From: Phycisphaerae bacterium
Lineage (GTDB): Bacteria; Planctomycetota; Phycisphaerae; SM23-33
NCBI GenBank assembly: GCA_030745875.1
Contig: JASLNT010000001.1
Span: 1-64,000 of the forward strand
Reading direction: 5' to 3'
DNA length: 64,000 nt
Shown here: positions 9,394 through 17,883 of the stretch, in pieces
How positions within the stretch are numbered: position 1 is the stretch's first letter
How the letters are laid out: each line of letters begins with the position of its first letter
The notes under the pieces: model-generated
Seen by the model: only the letters and a program-made list of their open reading frames with translations
Databases searched by the model: none
What the model was told of the DNA's origin: nothing
Translations under genes and position numbers: made by a program

Positions 9394-10448
9394 TTCACTG
9401 GCCCGACAATCGCACCGCCGAGCACGACTGGCTGCTGCGGAACTTCGATATTATCGGTTGTAAACAGGGCATGTTCTCGCACGGTTACCATATAAGCGAC
9501 AGCCAAACCCGCATCGCAGCGTGGCGCCGGTTCGTCGCCCGCGCCCGCCGGGCCGGGAAGACCGTTTTCACTCGCGGCGAACAGGACCAGGAGTGGAACG
9601 TGTGCGGCTGGAGTAAGCGAAATCCGCCCCAGGCGTTTTACTGGTCGGCGTTGTTTGGGCTGCATTGCGGGCTGGATATCTGGAACATACCGTCCAATGC
9701 GCTGGGCGGACATAAGCTCAAGGAGGCAATCGAGATATTCACGAGATATGCAGGCCAATACGACCCTGCCGCCAGCACGGCCGCGTTTTGCGCGCTCCGG
9801 CGCGGCCTGGACGCGTCAGACAAGGTCGCTTTCGATGAGGCAAAATTCGGCAAGGCCCACAGGCGTAATACTGAGCGATACCTCAAAATCGCCGCCGCCT
9901 TCTCCTCCCGAGGAGCCAAACAGGGCGACCCGCCAAAGGCTCTCGGACACGGAATGAAAAACCGCCAACGCGATGACTATAACGATGTCGGATGGGGAAT
10001 CGTGCGCGGTAATTACTGCAGATTCCTGGAGCAGATCGACCCGGACCAAACGAGCATTGGATACTGGCATGTCGGCCCGAAGGACCACATTTTCAGCCGA
10101 TTCGCTCGCGGTTTCTCTCACGCCTCGGGTAAGAAGGCGATGCATTTTCGCCTCGACAAGCGGTTCTTCGGCGGATCCGGGCGCCCCCAGGCCGTCCGCC
10201 TTCGCGTGGTCTATCTGGACCGGGGATCCGGAGCCTGGTCGCTTATCCGCCGGACCCCTACCGGCCCGGCCGCCGCCATGACGGTGAAATGTCAAAACAC
10301 GGGCAAATGGATCGACAAGCACATCGACATAACGAACGCAGTATTCACGCAATCCTTGCCCGGCGGCGCGGATCTGAGCCTGCAATACGTGAGCGGAGAT
10401 GACACGATTTTCCACTTGATCGAGGTTACCCGCCTGATCTCTGAGTGA
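9390..10448 (+). CDS. Hypothetical protein, probably 5'-truncated
   Basis: The 352-residue frame starts at a TTG with no ribosome binding site and no signal peptide, beginning LHWPDNRTAEHDWLLRNF as if inside a domain. It stays open further upstream into sequence that belongs to the opposing receiver. The body is rich in aromatic residues (GMFSHGYHISD, WNVCGWSKRNPPQAFYW, GYWHVGPKDHIFSRFARG), and the last 130 residues look like a beta-sandwich. Enzymes acting on carbohydrate can look like this, but I do not recognise the family. The 5' end meets the broken kinase gene, so both genes appear cut at one junction. Confidence 0.55.
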   Translation: MLHWPDNRTAEHDWLLRNFDIIGCKQGMFSHGYHISDSQTRIAAWRRFVARARRAGKTVFTRGEQDQEWNVCGWSKRNPPQAFYWSALFGLHCGLDIWNIPSNALGGHKLKEAIEIFTRYAGQYDPAASTAAFCALRRGLDASDKVAFDEAKFGKAHRRNTERYLKIAAAFSSRGAKQGDPPKALGHGMKNRQRDDYNDVGWGIVRGNYCRFLEQIDPDQTSIGYWHVGPKDHIFSRFARGFSHASGKKAMHFRLDKRFFGGSGRPQAVRLRVVYLDRGSGAWSLIRRTPTGPAAAMTVKCQNTGKWIDKHIDITNAVFTQSLPGGADLSLQYVSGDDTIFHLIEVTRLISE

Positions 10449-10857
10449 CCCTGAAGGTTCACAATTGGTTCACAGGTCTAAGCGTGCGATCCCGGGCCAG
10501 ATCGGTCGGTATGAGCGCGCGGGGTCCATCATAATCTGTTTAACGTCAGCCGCTTATCTGCGTCATCGGCGTCCGGATGGCGGCGATGCTGGAGGTTCAC
10601 ACCTCCGCGGTCTGTGAACCTCCGTATCTGTCCATTTAACTCATATCGCAACCATTCAACTGCCGTAACTCGTTTGTGCCCAAGTATTTATATACACACA
10701 CCTCCTGAGAGCCTGGTGTTCGACGGTCCGTATGGAGGTTCACACCCTGGTTCGCACCCGATCCTCTCGACCGTATACATAGGTTACTTGTGCTGTTCCA
10801 GTCACTTACGAGAACCGGCGGCTCAACACGGTAACCAGGTTGGCGTCCCCCTGAATT
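10449..10857. other. Intergenic region with repeated GAGGTTCACA motif
   Basis: No gene was recognised in this 409-bp spacer. It carries three direct copies of an (A/G)AGGTTCACA word at about 10454, 10592 and 10735, and one inverted copy at 10613-10623. The copy at 10591-10601 pairs with the inverted one to form an 11-bp perfect stem with an 11-base loop. Confidence 0.5.
10591..10623. repeat. Perfect inverted repeat GGAGGTTCACA / TGTGAACCTCC
   Basis: The arms are 10591-10601 and 10613-10623, separated by 11 bases. It could be an operator or a transcript hairpin. There is no U tract after it, so a classical terminator is unlikely. Confidence 0.5.
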
Positions 10858-11634
10858 CTACGGTTTTCGTTTCCGCCGCAGCACCAGGGCTCCGACGCCC
10901 AGAACAACCAGCGCGCCCGGTTCGGGGGTCACCTCAAACCGGTCGAATCCCAGCGATCCGCCTCCGGGAGATTCACCCAGCGGCACGCCGTGAATGCAGA
11001 AGCCCCACTGCTGCGGACCGTCGTAGAGGTCCGTGGGCTTGGTGTCTGTGGTTGTTTCTACTTTGGCGATTGTGTCCCAGTTCAGATCGCCCCCCAGGGT
11101 CACCACCGTCTGATCCCAGACATTGTCCCCGAAGTCGAAGGCGTCTTTGGTGCAGTAGAACGCCTGCTCGTCGTCATCAAGCGTTTCTGTGCCCTTGCCG
11201 TCGTAGTAGCCGATGAAGAAGCGTATCTCCCCGCCAGCAAGATCAATGGCCGATCCCAGCCCATGACCGCCCTTGATCCACACGCTGACCGCCGCGCCGG
11301 GAATCGAAAGATCGACGTACGGGAACGGAGAATCCGGGAACAGTTCCCCGGGATACGCCGGCCAGAAGGTCGACACACTGTGGGCCAGCGCCGGTTCCAT
11401 ATCACCCAGCGCGCCGGAGACATAACCGCTCCCTCCCACCCCTCCGCCGGCGAAGTAATTCATCGGTTTGTTGTGGTCTGTGGGTTCTCCGCTGAGTCCA
11501 TTGTAGTCCTCGTCCCAATACGTCCAGTTATTGTTGCCCAGAGCAGGGGTATCCCAGTACTCCTTGTCGTAACTGGTCGCCAGCGCCGCCGACGCGGCCG
11601 CGCAGATAACCGCCGCTGCAATTGCACTCCTCAT
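10858..11634 (-). CDS. PEP-CTERM sorting domain protein
   Basis: The 258-residue protein has an N-terminal signal peptide (MRSAIAAAVICAAASAALA) and a C-terminal sorting tail: PEPG, a hydrophobic stretch (ALVVLGVGALVL) and a basic end (RRKRKP). Exosortase systems recognise this tail and place the protein at the cell surface. The body is Gly/Asp/Trp-rich with a predicted beta-sandwich look (VSVWIKGGHGLGS, DLAGGEIRFFIGYYDG), which suggests a lectin-like or carbohydrate-binding fold; that is inference. I chose the ATG at 11634 because AAAGGAGG lies seven bases upstream; a start eight codons earlier would put this site inside the gene. Confidence 0.85.
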   Translation of the reverse strand: MRSAIAAAVICAAASAALATSYDKEYWDTPALGNNNWTYWDEDYNGLSGEPTDHNKPMNYFAGGGVGGSGYVSGALGDMEPALAHSVSTFWPAYPGELFPDSPFPYVDLSIPGAAVSVWIKGGHGLGSAIDLAGGEIRFFIGYYDGKGTETLDDDEQAFYCTKDAFDFGDNVWDQTVVTLGGDLNWDTIAKVETTTDTKPTDLYDGPQQWGFCIHGVPLGESPGGGSLGFDRFEVTPEPGALVVLGVGALVLRRKRKP

Positions 11635-11953
11635 AATCCGCCTCCTTTCGACAGACATTTCCCGGACGTGCTTGTGTCCTCTTGTTTATGAATTATCAGG
11701 CTCTCACCAGTAATCTTACCGCGATCCGGTGGTGTCGGAAAACACTCCTTGGTTCTGACACTTCACAACGTACTACGTATATTGCCCTTAGGCTGCGGGG
11801 GTATGCGAATTCGGTAGGACACCGGAGTTAATCGTTTGAACTCCACCCATCGGCCAATACCCGCAATTAGACGATATGCCCGTACACACACCCCTTTGGG
11901 CCGCCAACTGACGGCGCCGGGTGCGGCGTCTCCCGTTTGCAACCGGTCACGCC
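11635..11953. other. Intergenic region, nothing recognised
   Basis: The gap holds the leader of the PEP-CTERM gene on its left side. The rest, up to the stop of the FG-GAP gene, shows no convincing gene, hairpin terminator or repeat. Confidence 0.4.
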
Positions 11954-13273
11954 CTACGGAGCTTCCATCAGCACGAGGTATCCGTGTCCGGCCCAGATCA
12001 GGGTGTCGGCCTTTCCGTTTCCGTCGATGTCCGGACGCTGGCGACCGGCGGATTCTATGTCCAGCGGGATTCCGCCGAGCCCGGCGATCGCGTAGATTCG
12101 CTTGCCCGCACCGGTCCAGACCTGCCATCCGTCCTCCATCGTCACCATGATGTCAGCGGTCTTGTCCCCGTTCCAGTCGCCGCAGGTCACCCATCCGGCG
12201 GGAATGTCCTTGCTCCACATCGGACCGCCCGCCGAGCCCCATACAACCAGTCCGCCCAGGCCCTGTTTCTTACCAACGGCCGCCAACTCCAGCCCTTTTC
12301 GCGAAGGGATAAAATCTCCCAGCGTCCCGCGCTGCAGATGATCCTTGCCCGGGCGAGCGTATATCCAGGTGCGCTGGACCTTGCCCGCTGGGTCCACGCA
12401 AACGATCGGACCGCGCCGAGCGGTGCAGCCGTCGCGGTCGTAGACAACATCTTTGTCCCCATCCCCGTCGATATCGCCCAGGAGTATGAAGTCGCTGTGG
12501 TTGGGGCATTTCTTGTCTTCCCACAGCAGCTTGCCCTCCCCGCCGATCGCCAGGAACCTGCCGATCAGCGACAGGTAGATCTCGTCCAGCCCATCGGCGT
12601 CGGCGTCGAACGAGACCATATCGTGGCCGTACAGGTTCTTGTGCTTGATACGGTATTCCCAGACCTTCTTACCGGCGTGGTCGTAGCAGGTCATGTCAGC
12701 GGCGACCCTGCAGACCACGCGCAGCTTCTTGCGATCGCCGAACCGCCCCACCACCGACATCTGGTAGTTGTCGCGACATCGCGGCAGATCGATTTTCCAT
12801 TTCGCCTTGCCGGTTGCCGCATCCAGGCACCATAGCTCGCGGGAGACGTTGAAGACAACTTCGCACTTCCCGTCCCCGTCGAGGTCTCGCACGGCAAGCC
12901 CGCTCTCACCGCCCAGTCCCCCGCCAACCTTGTCGGTGGTCCAGACCCGCCGCCCGTCAGCCGCAAAACGAACAATGCGTTGCTCGCCCTTGCTCTGCAC
13001 GCCGCAGATCAGATCGATCTTCCCGTCCTTATCGAAATCCCCCGCCTTGCCCAACCACGACCCGCCCCCGCCCAACTTCCAGGCGATCTTCACGCCTGGG
13101 ACGCTCTTCAGGTCGCCAGCCGACTTGACCTTATTCATATCAATACGAATAACCGAGCCGAACTTGTCTTTGTCGACAGAGAACACCTTTTCGCCGTCGG
13201 CCGCAAACGTCGGCGCGACCCTGGCGACCGACAAAATCAAACACACCGTCGCCGTCACATAGAGTCTGCTCAT
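11954..13273 (-). CDS. Secreted FG-GAP/VCBS-repeat propeller protein
   Basis: The 439-residue product begins with a signal peptide (MSRLYVTATVCLILSVARVAPTFA). It then carries at least six repeats centred on calcium-binding DxDxDG loops: DFDKDGKIDLI, DLDGDGKCEVV, DADADGLDEIY, DIDGDGDKDVV, DWNGDKTADIM and DIDGNGKADTL. This is the integrin-like FG-GAP propeller, common in extracellular planctomycete proteins. The pattern of WTTDKVGG/WCLDAATG blades also recalls PQQ-type propellers. The start at 13273 is preferred over one 14 codons earlier because GGAG lies just before it and the signal peptide then sits at the N-terminus. Confidence 0.85.
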   Translation of the reverse strand: MSRLYVTATVCLILSVARVAPTFAADGEKVFSVDKDKFGSVIRIDMNKVKSAGDLKSVPGVKIAWKLGGGGSWLGKAGDFDKDGKIDLICGVQSKGEQRIVRFAADGRRVWTTDKVGGGLGGESGLAVRDLDGDGKCEVVFNVSRELWCLDAATGKAKWKIDLPRCRDNYQMSVVGRFGDRKKLRVVCRVAADMTCYDHAGKKVWEYRIKHKNLYGHDMVSFDADADGLDEIYLSLIGRFLAIGGEGKLLWEDKKCPNHSDFILLGDIDGDGDKDVVYDRDGCTARRGPIVCVDPAGKVQRTWIYARPGKDHLQRGTLGDFIPSRKGLELAAVGKKQGLGGLVVWGSAGGPMWSKDIPAGWVTCGDWNGDKTADIMVTMEDGWQVWTGAGKRIYAIAGLGGIPLDIESAGRQRPDIDGNGKADTLIWAGHGYLVLMEAP

Positions 13274-13303
13274 AGCTGCTCCATACAAAGAATTCACCCG
13301 CCA

Positions 13304-13332
13304 ATTGTAATCCAATCACACGCGATCAACAA
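13304..13332 (-). promoter_or_regulatory. Candidate sigma-70-type promoter for the FG-GAP protein gene
   Basis: On the minus strand TTGTTG (13332-13327) and TACAAT (13309-13304) are spaced by 17 bases and point at the start at 13273. Confidence 0.45.
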
Positions 13333-13436
13333 CCGACGCCCTCGGTTCCGCCGCTTGCGGTTTAGCACTTGTCATCTCCTGCAATTTCTCATTTCGTACT
13401 GATCGGTATCGGCGGTGTGATCGTTATATACGTGGT

Positions 13437-14489
13437 ATGAAACGCATCGGGAACACAGAATCGACTCAGGACCGCAGACTGGCGCCGTTGGTCGCATGCT
13501 TCGTTGCCCTGTTGGCGCTGGGCGGGTGCAAACGTTCGCAACAGCAACCGAGCGGGCGGTCCGAGACTCAATACTCTCCGCCCGCCGGCGTCCAACCAAC
13601 CCCACCGAAAAGCAAACCAATCCCGTTCATCCCGAAACCGGTCCGATTCTCGCGCGCCGGGATTGTGAAATTCGACATCAACTGGCCGCCCAGACCGCCA
13701 GCCCCGAAGAAACCCTCCAGACGAAGCCTGCTGATCGGGCAATTGGGCGTTTGCAGCGACATCTCGCCAAGGGACGGACCGGAAATATTCATAACACTAA
13801 CGCTCACCCGCCCCCACGCCTCCGGCGCCGACAGGGAATTCTGGAACGCCGAAACCGCCTTCAAGCAATACAAACACTGGATGCCCTACGTTCGCGGGCG
13901 CGACGCCGAGGGGCGTCAATGGCTCTGGCCGAACCTGGCGTGTCTTTTCAAGGCCCGCGGGACCGATCGAGTGGAGCGTTACGGCGGATGGGATCCCGGT
14001 AAGAAAGTGGACAACGACTTCGGAGCCGTCCTGATCCGCAAGCTGGATCTGCCCGATACACCCGAACCTGCCCGTCCGCTCGTCTCAGCCGATTGGCATT
14101 CGGTCGACGCCGACGACGCGCTGGGTTCGGACCTGGTTCATTCCGCCCGCTCAGACACTTTCATACTGCATCCCGCCAAACCGCACGTCGGCGCGGCCAG
14201 ACTCTGGTTCATTTACGGAGACTTCATGACCTGGCGCCCGCCGTGGAAATACGCTTCGGGACCAATGAAGGGCAAACCGCTGATCGAGGAGCACTCAGGC
14301 GGAATAATCGCCCAATTCCGAATCAACTGGCGCCGCTGCCCCAAACGCCCGTTCAAGTTCACGATCACACAGGAAACACCGAACGACGACACAGGCTTCA
14401 ACTGGAAAAAGTGGATCAACAGAAAAGCAAAATGGGACACCCCCAAAGCCGACCCAAGAATAACGGATCGCCCAAAACCGACCCGATAA
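13437..14489 (+). CDS. Hypothetical lipoprotein
   Basis: The 350-residue protein has a lipoprotein signal: a charged start, a hydrophobic run (LAPLVACFVALLAL) and the lipobox LGGC at about residue 31, followed by a low-complexity KRSQQQPSGR linker. The mature part is Trp- and Pro-rich (WLWPNLACLFKARG, LWFIYGDFMTWRPPWKY, KWKKWINRKAKWD-like end) with no family I recognise. One segment (VGAARLWFIYGDFMTW) looks like a beta-strand core. It is a lone plus-strand gene between minus-strand genes and converges on the haem-sensor kinase. Outer-membrane or periplasmic anchoring is expected from the lipobox. Confidence 0.75.
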   Translation: MKRIGNTESTQDRRLAPLVACFVALLALGGCKRSQQQPSGRSETQYSPPAGVQPTPPKSKPIPFIPKPVRFSRAGIVKFDINWPPRPPAPKKPSRRSLLIGQLGVCSDISPRDGPEIFITLTLTRPHASGADREFWNAETAFKQYKHWMPYVRGRDAEGRQWLWPNLACLFKARGTDRVERYGGWDPGKKVDNDFGAVLIRKLDLPDTPEPARPLVSADWHSVDADDALGSDLVHSARSDTFILHPAKPHVGAARLWFIYGDFMTWRPPWKYASGPMKGKPLIEEHSGGIIAQFRINWRRCPKRPFKFTITQETPNDDTGFNWKKWINRKAKWDTPKADPRITDRPKPTR

Positions 14490-14561
14490 TCGCGCTGAAA
14501 CCAGATGGGGGAAACTGGAACCTGGTTCAATAGCACAGGCAATTGGCGCCCGCCGGACTCT

Positions 14562-17330
14562 CTAGACCTCCGGTTTTGCGTGTCGTCGTGCGAGCATGCG
14601 GTTTACGGCCGCGAAAAGTTCACCAACGCCAAACGGCTTGATCAGGAGTTCGGCGTCTCCGTCGGCCACGCACCGTTTGATGAGTTCATTGTCGCCGTAT
14701 CCGGATATGAACATCACCACAATATCCGGGCGGGCCGCCCTCAGCCTGACCGCCAGGTCCACACCATTCATTCCAGGCATGACCACGTCCGTAATCAGTA
14801 TGTCGATGTGCCCGTCATAGTGCTCGCCCAGCGGCAGGGCCTCTCGCGAGTTTGCAGCCGACAAGACGGTATGACCGTCCTTCTGCAACAGGTCGACCAG
14901 CATACCCCTGAGTTGCTCGTCGTCTTCAACAACCAGAATGGCGCCTGCGGCTATGTCGACCTCGACCAGTTCGACTTCGCCCGCCGATTCGGTCTCTTCC
15001 GGCGGTTCGGAGGTGCTGGGCAGGTAGATTGTGAAAACCGTCCCTTTCCCCGGTTCGCTGTCGATGGTGATGCACCCTCCGCTCTGCGTGACAAAACCGT
15101 AGGCCATCGACAGGCCCAGACCGGTGCCTTCACCTACGCCCTTTGTAGTGAAGAACGGTTCGAATGCATGCCGGCATGTTTCGGCGTCCATTCCAACACC
15201 GCTGTCGGATACGCTTATTGCAACGTAGTTTCCAGGTGCGGAACCGGGATTGCGCTCGATAAACTCTCCGTCAAGTTCGACGGACACCGCATCAATTTTC
15301 AAATCCCCGCCGTCGGGCATGGCGTCTCGTGCGTTGACCACCAGGTTTATCAGCATATGCTCAAACTGTCCCGTATCAACGGTGATATTGCCCAGATTGT
15401 CGGCTCCGGAGACGGTAAGACGCACGTTCTCTCCTATTATGTGTTTGAGCGGTTTGGTGAGCGATTCGATCAGAGTCATCGGGGCTACGATCCTGGGCTC
15501 GAGCATCTCTTTTCGACAGAACGACAGCAGGCGGCCGGTGAGTACGGTCGAGCGATTGGCGGCCTGGAGTATTTCCCGAATCTCGCTGATCCCCGGGCTC
15601 CCTTCACCCAGGCGCGACAGCAGCATCTCGCCATACCCTACAATGACGGACAGTTGGTTGCGGAAGTCGTGCGCAATCCCGCCGGCGAGACGTCCGATAG
15701 CCTCCATCCTCTGCGATTGGCGGAGTTGGGCCTCCAGGTTTTTCTGTTCGGTGATGTCTGCTCCGAATGCCTGGTAGAGAACGAGTTGTCCGTCTCTGTC
15801 GAACAACGCGCGGTTCGTCCATCGATGCCAGCGAATAACCCCGCCGGGCGCTATCACCTGGTGTTCGTGCGACATTATCGGAGAATCGGCGGTAAGAGCG
15901 GAGATACTGGCCATGACGGCCTCTCGGCTGTCGACCGGGATGAGGAAAATGAATTCGCTGCCGAGCAACTCCTCCTGAGTCTTCGAGAAGTACCTGCAGT
16001 ATCCATCGTTCACAAATGTGATAACGCCTTCCGGGGTGAAACTGCAAATCAGCCCGGGCGAATCCTCGACAACTGAACGGTATCGCTGGTCGCTGGCGTG
16101 TTTTTGCTCCAGTGCTTCGACCAGGGGCGTGATATCGCGTATAGCCTCGACCACATGGGTGATGCGTCCACTCTCATCGGTCATCGGGGAAGCCAGAATA
16201 TCCACGTGAATGTCCGCCCCGTACTTGTTCTTATGCGTGTGCTGGCAACTGTGGGGGCGGCCGGTCAAGAACACTTCCCGCACCGGGCATTGACCGCCAG
16301 GCAGGTCGCAGGGCTCGTCGTTGTCGTGCAGCAGTTCGTAACAGCAGCGTCCGATAGTTTCCTCGCGGCGGAGCCCGGTCGTGATCAGGGTCGTGTTGTT
16401 CACATCTCTAATCACGTAGTCGGAATCGATCACGAGAATATCCTCGTGCATATTGTACAGGAGCGAGCGGAAGTACTGCTCCTTCGCCTCCAACTCCTCG
16501 CGGGACCGCTTGCGAGTTGTGATTCGCCTGCCGCCCTGCCAATAAGCCATGAAGATCCCCACCATACCCGCAACCCACAACGCGCTGTGCGTGAAGATCA
16601 TGTGGTTGGCCCGAGCTTGATGGGCTGCGAGATGCGCGCCCATTGGCACGCTCAGCGACACCCCGCCGCGGATATCGCCCACCTTATAGCCCTGCTCGGC
16701 GTGGCATTTCAGGCAGCCGGGCTTCGTAACCAGCGGTTTCATGAAGCGAAGATACTCTTCACCGCGAATATCCTGGCGGGACATCATCTCGGTCTGCCCA
16801 GACTCAAAGGCCTTAAGGGCCTGACGCTCCCACGGGTCCGGCGCATTTGCCGGATTGATCGGATTGAGGGATGTGATGTGCCCGTGGATACCATAAAGAC
16901 CCTCGTACTCGGACATGGTCTGACGCAGTATGTAAGCGGGATTCATGAGTGTCAGCTTTTTCCCAGAGGCCGTCACGATGTCCCGCTCGGGAACGTGCGA
17001 CAGGTATGGGTTGGGAGGTGTCCGGTCGTTCGGGGGGACATACACCCCGCCGTGCGCCGTCGCCCAGAGACGTATCGCCCGGTCCTTGTTAAAATTGGAA
17101 GCCGCTTCGCGCCTGACCACGTCCAGCGTACGGGAATTATCCTCGTATATGTTCCAGGCAAGGGAGGCGGCGATCAGAATAGTCCACAGCAGTACGCCTA
17201 CCACAACGTATCGTCGCAAATGTCGGAGGTCCAAACCGGATCGCCGACCGGCGCGTCCGCCGCCAGCCACCGAACTATCCTCCACGTCACGAGCACAACC
17301 GTCACCCTGTCCACCCGTTGCACTATTCAT
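14562..17330 (-). CDS. Membrane hybrid histidine kinase with DUF3365 (haem-c) sensor domain
   Basis: This 922-residue kinase has TM1 at about 41-62, a periplasmic DUF3365/Tll0287-like domain (about 65-245) with a CLKCH haem-c motif at 206-210 and the following DIRGGVSLSVPM, TM2 at about 248-266, then PAS with cysteine-rich insert (285-402; CCYELLHDNDEPC, QCPVREVF, SCQHTHKN), PAS (415-528), HisKA (His554 in IAHDFRNQL), HATPase (about 660-790; DSGVGMD, GEGTGLGL) and a C-terminal receiver (VVEDDE, ITDVVMPGMNG). DUF3365 sensors are thought to sense redox state or small gas ligands through haem. The ATG at 17330 is chosen because GAAAGGA sits eight bases upstream. Its cytoplasmic half closely parallels the kinase at 4252-7779. 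Confidence 0.92.
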   Translation of the reverse strand: MNSATGGQGDGCARDVEDSSVAGGGRAGRRSGLDLRHLRRYVVVGVLLWTILIAASLAWNIYEDNSRTLDVVRREAASNFNKDRAIRLWATAHGGVYVPPNDRTPPNPYLSHVPERDIVTASGKKLTLMNPAYILRQTMSEYEGLYGIHGHITSLNPINPANAPDPWERQALKAFESGQTEMMSRQDIRGEEYLRFMKPLVTKPGCLKCHAEQGYKVGDIRGGVSLSVPMGAHLAAHQARANHMIFTHSALWVAGMVGIFMAYWQGGRRITTRKRSREELEAKEQYFRSLLYNMHEDILVIDSDYVIRDVNNTTLITTGLRREETIGRCCYELLHDNDEPCDLPGGQCPVREVFLTGRPHSCQHTHKNKYGADIHVDILASPMTDESGRITHVVEAIRDITPLVEALEQKHASDQRYRSVVEDSPGLICSFTPEGVITFVNDGYCRYFSKTQEELLGSEFIFLIPVDSREAVMASISALTADSPIMSHEHQVIAPGGVIRWHRWTNRALFDRDGQLVLYQAFGADITEQKNLEAQLRQSQRMEAIGRLAGGIAHDFRNQLSVIVGYGEMLLSRLGEGSPGISEIREILQAANRSTVLTGRLLSFCRKEMLEPRIVAPMTLIESLTKPLKHIIGENVRLTVSGADNLGNITVDTGQFEHMLINLVVNARDAMPDGGDLKIDAVSVELDGEFIERNPGSAPGNYVAISVSDSGVGMDAETCRHAFEPFFTTKGVGEGTGLGLSMAYGFVTQSGGCITIDSEPGKGTVFTIYLPSTSEPPEETESAGEVELVEVDIAAGAILVVEDDEQLRGMLVDLLQKDGHTVLSAANSREALPLGEHYDGHIDILITDVVMPGMNGVDLAVRLRAARPDIVVMFISGYGDNELIKRCVADGDAELLIKPFGVGELFAAVNRMLARRHAKPEV

Positions 17331-17709
17331 GACAGCGTCCTTTCGCTGCACCGACCAGCCAAATCGACGACTAGTAAGGAGCCTTCACGCCTGCAAATAC
17401 GTCGCCCAACCCTGCTATCATGCCCAGCAATCTAACCCTGTTTTACTCGAAGCCAATTGTCGCCCCATCCCACTGGAAACCGCAACACATTGTGATGGGT
17501 CAGCCCTAGTTTTCCACGTTGCATGAATTATTCGCGATGCGCGGAGACAAAAGCAACGTAAAAGTAGATATTATTTCACTTTGGACACAAAGCAGAGTCT
17601 CTTTTATCGTGTAATGTGGATATTTGGAGTAGCTCTCGGAGTAATTGCGGTCGCGGCCGTGATCGGGCTGACGACAATCAGAGCATACGGTCCCGACAGA
17701 TCCGCCCAT
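17331..17709. other. Intergenic region with AT-rich core
   Basis: The 379-bp gap lies upstream of the minus-strand haem-sensor kinase and downstream of the minus-strand PD40 gene. From about 17500 to 17640 it is markedly A+T-rich. It contains the hydrophobic start of a plus-strand frame (see 17581). No terminator hairpin was found. Confidence 0.4.
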
Positions 17710-17883
17710 TCAGGGCTCCTGGCGGAAAACAATCGCGATATCTTTGGCGGGAATCTTCACCGTCACTGTCGCAGCGCCGATAGTGACCGCCGCAGCAAGA
17801 GTTTCCTCCGCCAGTCGGCCTCTAAGGGTCGTACCGTCGAACGTTTTGACTATCAGGACACCTGGGGTTTGGCGATCGAATGA
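17581..17883 (+). CDS. Possible small membrane-segment ORF, perhaps a gene remnant
   Basis: A TTG-started frame (internal ATG at 17614) encodes one clear membrane helix, MWIFGVALGVIAVAAVIGL, flanked by basic residues. After about residue 40 it runs antisense to the PD40 gene and stops looking like protein. The N-terminal 37 residues resemble the start of a membrane-anchored sensor. No ribosome binding site is visible. It may be a leftover 5' end of a lost gene or a chance frame in AT-rich DNA. Confidence 0.22.
   Translation: MDTKQSLFYRVMWIFGVALGVIAVAAVIGLTTIRAYGPDRSAHSGLLAENNRDIFGGNLHRHCRSADSDRRSKSFLRQSASKGRTVERFDYQDTWGLAIE

Noticed and set aside
14505..16076. Open plus-strand frame of 523 codons opposite the haem-sensor kinase
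   Set aside because: It has no RBS, no domain sense, and mirrors the codon pattern of the kinase on the other strand, where clear motifs are present.
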